A stretch of DNA of 64,000 nt from Shinisaurus crocodilurus (GCA_021292165.1 CM037877.1:164388742-164452741); one strand, 5' to 3'. Counted from the stretch's first letter, positions 31,520 through 42,363 are shown. Numbers and translations: made by a program. The notes: generated by a model from the sequence alone, not told the origin.

Positions 31520-32110
31520 GTGCATAACCAAGAGTCCTTTTGAGAAAAAGCCACGCAGCAGACTGCAGCTGGCAATGCAGAACTGAAACTGAAAGCACAG
31601 TGCTGGAGCGCTGATGACTCAGGCATTTCCTGGTATGGCAAGCCAGGAGACCCAATACCTTACAGTGGCAGTGGCAGTCTAGGGTGGCCACCTGTGAACT
31701 GGAAGAAAAGAGAGAGAGAGAGAGAGAGAGAGAGAACAAAAGAGGACACTGATGTGCATAAAATGTGCACATGCTAATTTATATGTATAGATGCAAATTT
31801 CGACATTAATATTATAATTTAAATAGCAATGCAGTACATCTCACCATAGTGTAGAAGACTGTGACCAGGTGGCCTATGTGCTTTGCCCTTGCTCAGTCTG
31901 CTGTTCAAGTGTTCAACTTCAAGGCCCAGCTCTTCCTGCTGATGGTTCTTTATCTTTATATCAGACTTAGACTGGACTGCCCTTCAAAAAGAGGACAGTC
32001 CTGCGTAAAAAAGGACACATGGCCACCCTATGGTGGTCCTAAGCTGCACTAAGAATCTTTTCTACTCAAACACTCCTGCAAGGATACCCTCACTTATGAG
32101 AAGAACTGGA
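31520..32110 (+). repeat. Local dispersed repeat, unit 2 (split)
   Basis: Same motif order as unit 1 at 30665-30890. The element at 31682-32028 is inserted between 'cagtggcagtct' and 'atggtggtcctaagc'. Confidence 0.7.
31682..32028 (-). mobile_element. TA-flanked GGGTGGCCA element, copy 3
   Basis: GGGTGGCCAC and TGGCCACCC are clean inverted ends with TA at 31680-31681 and 32029-32030. On the minus strand it reads like copies 1, 2 and 4. An (AG)n run at 31707-31735 lies just inside the left end. Confidence 0.85.
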
Positions 32111-32317
32111 ATCCATCTTTAGAAGTTGGTGGCATCAAAAGGAACCCTGGAGAAGAGAAGTTCAGGGGAGTAAGTTCTGTAGGAGTATGTGGAGGAAGGG
32201 GGGGCTGGCTGACCCGCCACCACCCCACCCTTTCCTACCCCAAAGGAACCAAGACCCCCAGAGACCTCAAGGTACCAGATTGCCAGCCTCCGCTGTCTGT
32301 AATCCTACTTGAATCTC
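32111..32317. other. No gene seen
   Basis: Short unclassified stretch to the left of the candidate LTR. If that LTR is a 5' LTR on the minus strand, internal sequence would lie here, but no motif supports it. Confidence 0.35.
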
Positions 32318-33069
32318 TGTTCAGGGACTCGCCTTTAATTCTGTAACCTGGATTTAGTTACTGAATCAAGCAGAGCGACTACAAAACCCATGTGGGGTAA
32401 AACCAAGAAAGGTTTATTCTGGTAGCACTTTACAACAAAAGGTGGGAAATGAGAGAAGCACAAAATAGAGAGACACTTTAGTACACAGTAAAGCTGCAAA
32501 ATAACAAAACCTGATTCTTTATATCTCTCAGGCACACAACTGGTTACCTGAGGGTCAGTTCTCTTCCAGGGTTGGATCCAGCACAGCCCTGCCGCCCGGG
32601 GGGAACTACTCCACCTACCCGAAGGTCCGAGATGGGTAGCCCTCCACAGGGCCTGCCTTTACCAGAGCCCTCATTCAGCTAATCTCACCAGGAGCTACCT
32701 GGGGTCGGTTCCTGAGGCCTCCCGAAGGCTTGGACCTCTGCTTGGCCTACCGCCATTGCTCTAACAGCAACCATGCAGGTGACCCAAAAGACACAGACAA
32801 AGACACAAAACTCCCACCTTGGAATATAGCTCTTCCCCCTCCCCCTTTCTGTAGCCTTCCTGCCTCCAGCCAATTAGAATGAACTTCACCTGGCCAGGCA
32901 GGGAGGGGCTCATGAGTCATGACTCATGGCTTACTGGGCCTGAACTACATTTGCATATGAAAGCCCTAGACCGGACTTTCAGGCGCCATGCCCCATCCGA
33001 CGCTTTATGTACCCTTCGCCTCCTCCCAGCCCCCCCAACTGGCCTTACTTGGTTTACACATGAGGAGGC

Positions 33070-33100
<31 letters not shown>

Positions 33101-33210
33101 CATGTAGGAACCCCCAAAGGCTCTTTTCTTCACAGAGTTCATAAAAGCTTTGTTAAAAAAGGGAGGCTTCAACCTCCCAGATGAGCCACTTCTCTGGTTC
33201 TGTTGTGACA
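32318..33210 (-). mobile_element. Candidate solo LTR, minus strand
   Basis: The block begins TGTTCAGGG and ends GTTGTGACA on the plus strand, giving LTR-type TGT...ACA termini. On the minus strand it has CAAT-like 'ctaattggctgg', a TATA-like 'gagatataaag' (32517-32525) and AATAAA (32413-32418) about 105 bp further on, with about 95 bp after that. This is a reasonable U3-R-U5 layout. A (GT)n run at 33069-33098 lies in the U3 part. No flanking duplication was found. Confidence 0.5.
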
Positions 33211-33972
33211 TGGCTGGTGGCAGAGGTGGTGATCTAAAACTGAACTTAAAACCAGAAAGAGAAAGAACATCAAGAAGTCAATGCACATTTTTATTTGGGA
33301 TCTAGAATCTCTTTAGTTAGACAGGTATTGGCATCCTGCCAGAGGATGTCCAAAAGGTAAGCAACAGCAGTCTCTCTTTACTTGGGAGGGCCAGGTATAG
33401 CTGCAACAGAAAACCACAAAGTTATTGTATGGGCATGAAAGCCAAAGTTATCATATGGGCGTGAAAGAGTGAAAAGAACCAACAGCTGGAGCTTATCCAG
33501 CTGGAGGCTGACTGGAGGGAAAAAAGAGCCAAGAAAACATGAGTTGGAAATGGAGACAAATATGTGAAAAGGCAGAGCATATGCATTTGGTGTCCCAAGA
33601 AACCTTGGCCAAGAAGAGCCAGGAGGAGTTGGAGGAGTTGTGGATGTTAGAGGTATCATCATCTGTCAGAGTGCCCACTGCACCTATTGTCTGAAGTTCC
33701 CCAGGGAAAGAATCTGGCATGATGGAGTAAGAGATAGAAGGAAGAGGATCTGGCGTGAGAGGCTCTTTCCCCTCACCCAAGAAGCTCAAACATCAGCCAC
33801 AGAAAAGTTTTATTTGTGGGAGTGTGATGCATCTGAAGCGAGTTTGAGGAAGAAGCTCACAAGGGGGGGGGAAATGTAGAGGACCAGTTGGAAGTAGGGA
33901 AGTATTCCCTCAAAGGAGGGAGTCTGAAAGAAGGAAAGAATGTTGCCAAGCAAAAGGAATGTTGCCAAGCAT
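33211..33972 (+). other. Possible decayed retroelement internal region
   Basis: It starts 'tggctggtggcagaggtgg', reminiscent of leader sequences after an LTR. It contains a charged, glutamate- and lysine-rich frame (KKSQEELEELW) broken by stops, and has a polypurine-like run 'aagggggggggaaa' at 33861-33874 followed by TGTAG. No matching LTR pair exists and its direction conflicts with the LTR call on its left. Confidence 0.3.
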
Positions 33973-34138
33973 ACAGGCCTGTGGCTCACGCTGGCTCAGC
34001 TTGTCTGAGCGTGGAAAGCTAAGCAGGGTCAGGCCTGGTTATTACTTGGATGGAGACCCCTCCTCTAGTTTCCTGCATTGAGCAGGGGGTTGGACTCGAT
34101 GGCCTTGTAGGCTCCTTCCAACTCTATGATCTATGAAA
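33973..34138 (+). mobile_element. 5S rRNA-headed SINE with CR1-like tail, full head
   Basis: The head 'acaggcctgtggctcacgct', 'cttgtctgagcgtggaaag', 'ctaagcagggtcaggcctgg' and 'tattacttggatgg' follows the order of vertebrate 5S rRNA positions about 30-90, including the internal control region used by RNA polymerase III. It then switches to 'cctctagtttcctgcattg', 'ggggttggactcgatgg' and 'ccttccaactctatgatcta', a CR1-type 3' end with 8-bp tail repeats. A CR1 machinery probably moved it in trans. Confidence 0.9.
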
Positions 34139-34197
34139 TCTAAGACCTCCCTGAAAGTGCCTAAAATGCCCCATACCCATACCAGAGCAGGGGATGG

Positions 34198-34320
34198 GGA
34201 ACATGTGTGGCCTCCAGATGTTGGTGGACTGCAACTGCCATCAGCCCCAGCCAACATAGCCAATGGTGAGGGATGATGGGAGTTGCCAACATCTGGAGGG
34301 CCAAATGTTCCCCATTCCTG
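34198..34320. mobile_element. Palindromic hAT-like MITE
   Basis: CAGGGGATGGGGAACATG and 'gttccccattcctg' are inverted ends, with arms 'ctccagatgttgg' and 'ccaacatctggag'. The 8-bp flanks match poorly, so the insertion is old. Confidence 0.75.
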
Positions 34321-34329
34321 CCATGGAGT

Positions 34330-36038
34330 CATAGGCCATATCCACAAGAACAAAGTAGAGTCATTAATTAATCATCCATTGCAGAGGCAATCTCCCCTCT
34401 CTTTAGCTGTGAACTGGAAGGTCTTGCAATTGGTCCCTAACTATACCATCATGCAAAATACTGTTTGAGAGTCAATGGATGTCTCTGGGATTCTGTAGGC
34501 ACCAGTGTGTGTGTGTGTGTGTGTGTTTGGTGCTGAGCATACAAAGCCACCAATGAACACACAACATAGCACATTTTTGAAAGACAAGAAGCTAAACAAA
34601 TAATTGACATTTCCAGCAACTTCCCGGATGATCCATTTCCTCCAGCATTTGAAATGAAGTTATAACACAGAGACAATGAAATAATAATGTAGAATATCAC
34701 AGGCTGCATAAGAATTTGGACATAAATATCTTCTGCTCGGCAAATGTAGAAGAAATCTATATTATAAAACTTCCTGCTGAGCCACAAACACACATCTGTA
34801 ATGGTTTGTTTTCTACACAAGAAAAATTGCCATTGTCATATTCCAAACTGTGTTTAAATTGTTTTATTATAAACTCTCTGTTGGTCTCTGCTTAACTGGG
34901 AAATCATTCACTCTAAATTTATCTTCTCTCTGCATGGCATTGACATCTTCTGGCATTGTCAGCTCTGTCTCTGTTACAAAAAGATTCCCCCTAGAAAAAG
35001 AGATGATACTCAGCTGATTTAGCAATCTCCAGAGCATCTTTGGCAATCTTTGTACACATTAACTCTTCCTGTGTCCTGTATAATTTTGACGCTTCATTGA
35101 AAATGAGTTCGTTTGAGGCTTGGCATTTAATGAGAAATGAAACCTGAACGAATTAAAGATGTACCTTGCCAAACTTTTTAAAAAAAGAAAGCAGAGACAG
35201 AATTCACTTGTGTCTGTAATTCTCACAAATGTTTTTCTCCCTACTAAGCAACTGTTAGCGGTTTGCATACTGTGTACTGATGTGCACACAGACCTCTGTC
35301 TCATGGCCAAGAACTCATAGCGGTGTCCTCTCATGCCACAGCTAATATCTGGCACTGGTGGTTGGTGATTCTTCAGAAAGATGGGAAGAAGCTGGGATCC
35401 AGAGAAGTGCAGGCCTGGTGGGTTGCTTATTGTCTTTTCCAGCAGCAGCACCTTGTGCCTCATGCAGTGCCATTCTGGAAGCTTCCCCACCCCTGCCAAC
35501 TTTCAGGAGTGGCTTTTTAGGGAACATGGTGGGCTGTTTTAAGAAGAGGGGATGGAAAAGCCCCTGGGTTGCACATGGCGCTTAGGATCCTGGCCATATT
35601 CTTCATGCTTCAGGATTTAGGGCTCATTTATATGACAGGTCTGGCCACTTGTTTTCTATCCAGGCTCAGCCCAGAGTCTGGGGTGCCTAAGGCAAAGCCA
35701 TTGTCCTAGCCAGCACTATGTCATGGGCGCATGTGGCATTGGAACATCTGAGGAGTGTGTGTGTGTGTGTGTGGGGGGGAGGCTTCTAAACAACTTTGTT
35801 CTCCCAGTGAGTACCTCTTTCATGTGCCATGAGGAGCTAGAAACAGCAGCAGCAGCAGCCTGGGTGAAGAAGTCCCTGCCCTGTGAGGGACTAACATCTG
35901 GCTGGTTTGACAGTCATTTCTAGGCCAGGTGTTATTTCCTCTGAAACTTAGCATATCCCAGAGATTCAGAAGCAGAATGGCAGTTGGAGCATCTGAAGAA
36001 TGGGGTGGGAATGAACTCTTGTCTATTGTATTTTAAAA
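34330..36038. other. No gene seen; 34855-35180 may be conserved noncoding
   Basis: A (GT)n run lies at 34507-34528 and another at 35756-35773. 34855-35180 is repeat-free and AT-rich with motifs such as 'gcatttaatgagaaatg'. The frames at 35059-35585 have no recognised domain. Confidence 0.3.
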
Positions 36039-36044
36039 AATATA

Positions 36045-36115
36045 TATATATTGTAAGCTTCTTCAGGAACTTTGGCTAGTAGGCAGCGTAAATACTCCAA
36101 ATAATTAAACAAGAA
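36045..36115 (+). mobile_element. Decayed L2-type LINE 3' tip
   Basis: 'ttgtaagcttcttcagga' and 'ggctagtaggcagcgtaaat' resemble the L2-type terminus, followed by A-rich tail sequence. Confidence 0.45.
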
Positions 36116-36210
36116 AGAAAGAAAGTAAGTGCATCAATGCAAAATTCAGGGCTGGCCCTAAGATTAAGCAGAATGAGGTAGGCCGCCTCAGGCAGCAGAG
36201 GTTGGCCATA

Positions 36211-37216
36211 GGGTGGCCGTGTGTCCTCTTTTACAGAGGACAGCCCCCCATTTGAAGAGCTGCCAGAGGACTGTCCTCTATTTTAAAACACTTTGAAGGG
36301 CTGTTCAGTCCAAGTCAGGTTTAACCCTCAGAAGGAAGATCCAGCCCTTGAAGAAATCCATCCACAGCACCTGGGCAGCAGACTGAGCAAGGGCAAGGCA
36401 CACAGGTCACCTGGTCACAGTCTTCCACACTATGGTGAGATGTACTGTATTTCTATTTAGATTTTACTATTAATGTCTACATTTGCATTTATGCATATAA
36501 ATTACCACATACACATTTCTTTTTAAAAATATTTTATTCACTTTTCAAAACAAATTATAACAAAAAAATATATAACAGAATACAAGAATATCACACAAAT
36601 ATAACATAAACAACATACAATAAATCATGAAGTGCTCCCCCCCACCCTCCAAGGGACCAATTAATATACTTCTATCTTCTTGATCAAATAAATTCTAAAT
36701 TCCAAAAATATAACATATCTTGACAAGGCATGTTACCCTTCCCCTTTATTAATACATAGTCTAGTAATTGATTCCATATATCCATAAAATTATTCTTCTT
36801 TAGCAATCCTTTTTTGCATTTGATACTACTAGTTAGTTTATCATTTAGGGCTATGTCCCAAACTTCCTTATACCAGTCTGTTATTAGGAAAGCATGTTGT
36901 ACTTTCCAATTTCTCGCTATCATTAGCCTGGCCGCAGTTAACAAGTTTACAATTAACTCCTTCGTATTTTGGTCACAAATAAGTTTCTCTGTTATTGATA
37001 ACAATGCTAATTTTGGACAGACCTCTAAATTAGTACCAATAATTTTCGATATTTCTGTAAAAACCTCTCGCCAAAACACCAATACATTTTTACAACTCCT
37101 ATCACATACACATTTCATGCAAATTGGTGCTCTCTCTTTTTGGTGACGCATTTCCTCTTTTTTGGCAGTTTTTTTTTGGCATTTCCTTTTTTAGGGCAGT
37201 TCATAAGTGGCTGCCT
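36211..37216 (+). mobile_element. TA-flanked GGGTGGCCA element, copy 4, split by L1
   Basis: GGGTGGCCGTGTGTCC follows TA (36209-36210), and the end AAGTGGCTGCCT precedes TA (37217-37218). Motif order matches copies 1-3. Without the L1 insert and one duplication it is about 410 bp, the same size as the others. Confidence 0.85.
36520..37102 (-). mobile_element. L1 LINE 3' end, 5'-truncated, with 14-bp duplication
   Basis: The minus-strand frame (36684-37151) includes NLLTAARLMIARNWK and WYKEVWDIALNDKL, the pattern of the L1 ORF2 C-terminus (AAr..IA..WK). An A-rich 3' UTR follows, with AATAAA close to the 3' end. 'cacatacacatttc' is duplicated at 36506-36519 and 37103-37116. The open frame continues past the L1 into flanking DNA, so its start is not real. 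Confidence 0.9.
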
Positions 37217-37365
37217 TATGTATATGCCACATGGTCTGCCCTGCACCCACTAACCTTCTGCCCCTTAGATCCTGAGCTGTCTGGTTAGCTTCTGTAGATG
37301 GAATGGGAATGGGCCACCATCTTGTCCTTCAGCTCAAGCAGCAAAATACCTTAGGACAGCCCTGA

Positions 37366-37644
37366 GTAGCGCACACCTCTCTCCAATAGTCCATCTGTAC
37401 CCACATCCCTTTTAAGACCAGGGTGTGTGTGACTGTTGGGATTCTCCTGCACTGGTGAATTTAGATTTAGAAGGTGGCATGTCTGAGGAATACAGGAGAG
37501 TTCTTTTTTTCAGCTGTGCAATTGTCTGCTGAAGGAGACCATCCAAAGCTTCCATTTGCAGACCTGTCGAAAGAAATGCAAGGCTTTCCTTTTCTAGAAG
37601 GACTTTCTGGTTTTAATGTTCTTTCTTCCCTGCTTAGTAGTGAA

Positions 37645-37680
<36 letters not shown>

Positions 37681-37760
37681 TATTTGTTTTATATTTTACT
37701 GTTTCATTAGATTTGATTAGCTGGTTTATTGTTGATGCAGTTTGGAAATGTTGTTAGCCA
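37366..37760. other. No gene seen; contains (GT)n
   Basis: A (GT)n run of about 16 units lies at 37647-37678. Otherwise unique. Confidence 0.5.
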
Positions 37761-37763
37761 CTT

Positions 37764-37837
37764 GGGCTACAATCCAACCCATGCTTACTTGAACACAAGG
37801 GGGCTTATTTCCAGATAAACATGCATTGGATTGTGCA
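37764..37837. mobile_element. Small palindromic element
   Basis: 'ggctacaatccaacccatgc' and 'gcattggattgtgcag' are inverted ends, with 'ttacttgaac' and 'gcttatttcc' inside. It belongs to the short family also seen at 9978, 60310 and 61915. Confidence 0.6.
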
Positions 37838-37849
37838 GTCAGAGTAGCC

Positions 37850-39850
37850 CCCCCCCCATTAAGCAGCGTTTAAAAAACCATTAATAAATTAATCTAGTTT
37901 TGCCCATGACAGAATGCTCAGGCGATCACTTTGCCATTGGCACAGAATGCAGGCTGATAAAAATGTCAGCCTTAATAGAAAATAAAACTGGGCTCAAGGG
38001 TTGTGTGAATAAGTCACTTGGTTGGTTATGGATAAAAACAAGGGCTTCCAGGAACTGGCAGGTAATCAGTAAAATCTGGAAGATGACCCTGTTTTGTGGA
38101 TGGATTGTTTCTCGCTGTGAACTGGATTTTTGAATCATTACACCACGGGGCACGGAAATGAAATACCTGAAGGGAGCCCCCTGCAAAGGAACCTGCAGCC
38201 TCCATGTTGTACCATCATGCTCTGCTCACATTTGGTAACTATGGAATCCATCATGCTGGAGCTCAAAAGCCCATCCAGTTCCAGTGGGGGAGGGCGATTC
38301 CACCATGCAACAATTCTAAAAGCCACCATACAGCAGGGGGAATGGTAATCTGAGGCCATGTGGCAACTTATCACTGGTTCTTATTTCTTCATACCCTGTT
38401 AAATGATTTCCCCCCTGTTTTCCCATACCTTGTAATTCAGGATGTGACATTCTAAACTGAGGTTAGGGCTCAAGCCAGCTGGAATGCCTCACAACTTCAC
38501 AAGCTCTGTTTTGGCGAGTATGAAATGTGAACTGGATTTCCCCCCATTGAGTTACAGTACAATAAAAGGCATTCATAGGAGAGATTAACCCTTTTATGAA
38601 CTACCTGGCTGCAGATGGGCCTTGAACCCTGCCCCCAAGCAACTCCGGCCTCCTTAATGGTTAATAAATCTGTGATGAGGTCCAATGCACTGTCTACATT
38701 TTATTCGAGGGGCACAGAAAGGGTGGAGGGTCGTGGATCCCAAAGCGGCAGCACTTTGTCCAGCTGGCTGACGAAAAATGCTGAATAGCAGGGGTGGGAA
38801 AAGCAGAGAGCAATGCAATGAAGTGGAAGCAGAAGCAACAGCAGCTGGCTGGTGTAAGAAAAAGAGGAAGTGATGGCTGATGGAAAGCCAATGTGCTGGG
38901 ATAACTGCAGTCAAGGATGTAACTACAGCCATGGTGCCAGGTGGTTGCGGTGGTAGTTATGAACAGGGCTGTGAACTAAAAGCAGGGGCGGGGGAATCAA
39001 AATTCTGTGCTAAGGAAGCTGAATTCTGAGACCTGCATAAATTATGTAAATCAAGGAGGTGTGCATCATTTTTCTTATTTTGCATAGTTTATTATGCAAT
39101 TGTTTACCTTTGGGAGGAGGGCTGTCCCCCCACCCCCACCCCATTTTAATAATATTGGGAAAGGGCAAGGAGTCATGCCTACTGAAATGCTACCCCCAAA
39201 CCACTGGAAACTCTATTCAGGCTGCAAGCTTATTACCTAGTCTCACTCGGTGGGACTTAACCTCTCAGTAGATATGTATAGGATTGTGCTGCCACCAGCG
39301 TCTCCATCTTCTGAAGGTGTCTTAAGTTTCCTGCAAACCCCACCCCCCACATCTCCCTATTTCCTCCTATTGCCCACTTTTTCAGGATGAAACTGGAAGT
39401 CATGAGAGACACAGAACTGTTGCCTCTCTATGTCCCTTTATCATTATGTCTCATGCAAGCAATGCATGCTGCGATGTCATTGTTCTGGGCATATCCCTGC
39501 CCCACAGCAGCCAGCGATGTGAGGTGGAGCACTTGTGCCTGGCCCTATATGAGACTGAGCTTTACCTGCTGTCATGTTTGTTTTGCAGTAAGTCACACCA
39601 CAGGAGTCTCACGTTGCTTAACTTGGGGAAGCTTGGTAATCACACAAATGCGACTATCCCTGGCATAGAGCCTCCCTATCTTTGAATACAGCTGCCTGTG
39701 AATGTTCCAAATATTCTTGCCATGCTCAGATATGTGATTTTTAAATTATTATCTTCTAGGTTTGTTTTTCATATCCACAAAGAGGAGAGACTTGCATCTG
39801 CATATTAATATGCCCATTCAAAATGTGACCTGGATGAATTGATAGTGTGC
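37850..39850. other. No gene seen; 2 kb of unique sequence
   Basis: No recognised repeat beyond short homopolymers. Overlapping frames on both strands near 38130-38370 and 39387-39685 lack domain signatures. Confidence 0.4.
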
Positions 39851-41036
39851 AGAAACTACAGCCCAGCTAAAGTTCTAAAGAAAGGAATCTTTGCAGATCG
39901 ATGTACGTACGCAGGCTTCTCTTCTTGTGCCTCCATAATGTTCCTTGGCTTATGAAGACCTCGTTGAGCAGTAGCAGCCGCGATTTCCCTGTGGCTGAGT
40001 CTGTGCGCAGCTTCTGAAGAATTGGCAGCCAAGAGGTCTCAGCTAGTCCAGCTGTGGCTAATTTAAGAAGTCACAGGTGCAGCAATAACCAGCCAGCAGG
40101 AAGAAGAACTGAAACAATGTGGATCTCCTTCTATGGAAAAGATGTGCAGCCATTCTTGCGGTTCACATCAGGATGGAGGATGGTTCATTGGGGCAGCTAT
40201 CCAACCAAAGCCTCAGGTGCCAAAGCCAGAGTCCGGCGGTCCTGTGGATTTTGGGCAGCTGGGATGCCTTGTAATGACTTGCGCTGGGCATTCAAGCCAT
40301 TTTCATCTCCTTTGACTTTCTGCTTTGCAAGCACAACATTCTGAATGTACAAACAGTATAACATATATTCTAATGCATACCACATTCTGACCTAGGATTG
40401 ATGGACTTTTGCACAGCTTAGATCTTGAGCCCTGTTCTGTACTTTCTCCACCGCTATATCGGTTGATCAGAAGAAAAAACTGCTGGATTTCCCCCCCCCC
40501 CGACTGAAAACTTACCAGGATTGTGAGAGTAATCAAATGAGCTACGTGACACAAAGGTCCTGATAACTTGCACACTCCCCCACCTAACTTCCTGGATGCC
40601 CTCAGCTTTCTAATCTGGACCAATGTTATGAGGACTTAACTTAAAGCAGTTGTTTTCAAGCTGCATTCTTAGGGCTTCTGAGGAACCCCAGGGTTTCTGT
40701 CTGGGGCTCCTCCATGAGAAGATTAGTGACAGCTGACAACATTTTCTATATGACAAATTATCTACCCCTGCTGATCTTCCCACTGCAATGCATGGCTTCA
40801 GAGGAGCTCTGTTCTGGATGAGTTCCAGCTCAGACAGACACCCAGTTCCCATGAGGCCCAACAGGACTGGTTATTGCTGTGTCTGAATGGAGTGTGCAAT
40901 TTAGAACACTCCCCTGAATCCTGTGCAACTTGCAGATAGTCCTTGACACAAATGTCCATGTGGAGAGGTAGATGGTTTGAAGACCACTGATAGAACCGCT
41001 CTGCTGCTCCGTCCATGCCTCTTGCAAAGTCTGCCC
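39851..41036. other. No gene seen
   Basis: The 96-residue frame at 40054-40344 and the 106-residue minus frame at 40303-40623 were inspected. Neither shows a known motif or clear splice boundaries. A C12 run lies near 40490. Confidence 0.4.
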
Positions 41037-41040
41037 TTTG

Positions 41041-41212
41041 GGGGAAAGCTGTAGCTCAATAGCAGAGCACCTGCTTTGCAAGCAAAAGGTCTCGGTTACA
41101 ATCATCTCTGGGTAGGGCTGGAAAATATCCCAAACCTGGAGATCTGCTACCAGTCAGTGTACAATGCTAAGCTGAATGGACTGACTTGGTATAAGGCAGC
41201 TTCCTGTGTTCA
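41041..41212 (+). mobile_element. Full-length tRNA-headed SINE
   Basis: The head 'gctgtagctcaatagcagag' and 'cacctgctttgcaagcaaaa' resembles tRNA-Ala, with A box near 41052-41062 and a decayed B box near 41094-41104. The body 'gggtagggctgg' follows, and the tail 'ggtataaggcagcttcctgt' ends it. The GTGTAGAC site used by hAT elements in other copies reads GTGTACAA here and is empty. Confidence 0.85.
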
Positions 41213-41224
41213 GCTTGCACGGTC

Positions 41225-41598
41225 TAGGAATGGGAGAATGAGGGATGCTTGAGCTCACAGAGATTCTCCGAACTTCACTTTGAAGCTTGTTTCATCTCAC
41301 TCCCATTTTCATTTGCATTGCATTCTCTTTTTGTACAACTGGGAAAAGTAGCATTTCAGATGGGAAAAGTGCACATTTCTGTTGACTAAAGCATATTGTT
41401 TGAATATGCGTATTTTTGGGGAAAATATGCATTTTAAGTGCACTTTAAAAACACACACACCACAACTGCAAGTTCATGATTGCAAGTTCGGGAATGTGCA
41501 GACTTTCCCCAAAAATATGTTCCCATTTGCATCCGGGATTGTGAACAGGGCAAGTTCTGATGATTTGCGAACTGAAACGAAATTCTCATACATCCCTA
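41225..41598. mobile_element. Possible hAT-like element (TAGGAATG...CATCCCTA)
   Basis: TAGGAATGGGAGAATGAG and 'gaaattctcatacatcccta' resemble each other as inverted ends. The interior is AT-rich with 'aatatgcgtatttttgggg' facing 'ccccaaaaatatg'. No 8-bp duplication was found. Confidence 0.45.
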
Positions 41599-41609
41599 CG
41601 AGTGATCAC

Positions 41610-42067
41610 CTCACAGGACCTGACATTGTTTGATGCAAGAGCCGTTGTGTGCTCTGGATTGTGAAGAGTGGAGCATCTTCAGCTGCTTGATCTTCTCACA
41701 CTAGTGTGTCCCAATCTAAATGGATGCATGACCATCACACACTAAGGAAGGCTGCAGGCTGCAGTCACCTCTGAGTAGGAGGACCCCAGCAAACATCTAA
41801 CCTATTAACAAAAAGGCAGATAACTTACATTTCCAGGAAGTAGTCTAATAAAATGTCTTATCATTCTAAATTCCATAAGAGGGGAACCTAATGGTGAGGA
41901 GGCTATGGAATTTATTCAGGTATAACAGGTGGTAGCCTGGTAGAGTGATATACTTAAAAAGAGACAAGACCTGTGGACCTCTCCTGTTTCAGTGGGGTAT
42001 GGGGCTCCCTGGGTCAGTTGGTGTTACCTTAAGAGGCCAAGCTGACAGCAATGAAACACTCAACAGC
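41610..42067. other. No gene seen
   Basis: Unique sequence between two DNA elements. Confidence 0.5.
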
Positions 42068-42075
42068 CATGGGCA

Positions 42076-42363
42076 CAGGACCAGCATCAAGGGTAGGCAT
42101 GATTGGGTACCTGCCAAGGGCTCACCGCCCAGCTGGAGCACACAGACAACGGTGGTCGTGAGAAGGAGGAGCAGTAGCTGCCATTGTCTACTTGATCACT
42201 GGCTCTCTGCCTGGCCAGCAAGTAAGTGGTAGCAATTATGAGAAAGAGGATGAGGAGCAATAGCAGCTGGTGACAATGGCTGTGAGAGGGTAGGCTCACT
42301 GAGGGATGGGCTCCATTGAAGGTGGCTTTCCCCACGGCCCTTAAAAACCCAGAACTGGCACTG
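42076..42363 (+). mobile_element. hAT-like element with exact 8-bp duplication
   Basis: CAGGACCAGCATCAAGG on the left and 'cccagaactggcactg' on the right are imperfect inverted ends. CATGGGCA occurs at 42068-42075 and 42364-42371. A fragment on the opposite strand lies at 6446-6737. No transposase frame. Confidence 0.9.

Larger units (their letters stand above)
36147..37364 (+). mobile_element. hAT-like element hosting two nested insertions
   Basis: The left end CAGGGCTGGCCCTAAG and the right end CCTTAGGACAGCCCTG are near-complementary. The left arm holds 'gcctcaggcagcagagg' and the right arm 'agcagcaaaatac'. The 8-bp flanks do not match, so the boundary duplication is lost. The TA-flanked element at 36211-37216 sits inside. 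Confidence 0.65.

Noticed and set aside
33861..33880. Polypurine tract plus 3' LTR start of an intact retroelement
   Set aside because: The run looks right, but no matching 5' LTR exists and the sequence after it diverges within about 100 bp into a SINE. Kept only as a weak remnant.
33973..34060. Genuine 5S rRNA gene
   Set aside because: Only the central and part of the 3' region resembles 5S rRNA, with several changes, and it is fused to a CR1-type tail as in the other copies. It is a SINE and not a gene.
36684..37151. 155-residue open frame as a candidate gene
   Set aside because: The L1 ORF2 C-terminal pattern, target duplications and A-rich 3' end show a truncated LINE. The N-terminal part comes from flanking transposon sequence.
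40054..40344. 96-residue frame as a possible exon
   Set aside because: No recognisable domain, no consistent splice acceptor/donor around it, and overlapping frames are of similar length. Left as noncoding pending a BLASTX search.
41041..41115. Genuine tRNA-Ala gene
   Set aside because: The cloverleaf is degraded (B box changed), there is no acceptor-stem closure or T-run terminator after it, and it continues into a SINE body and tail.
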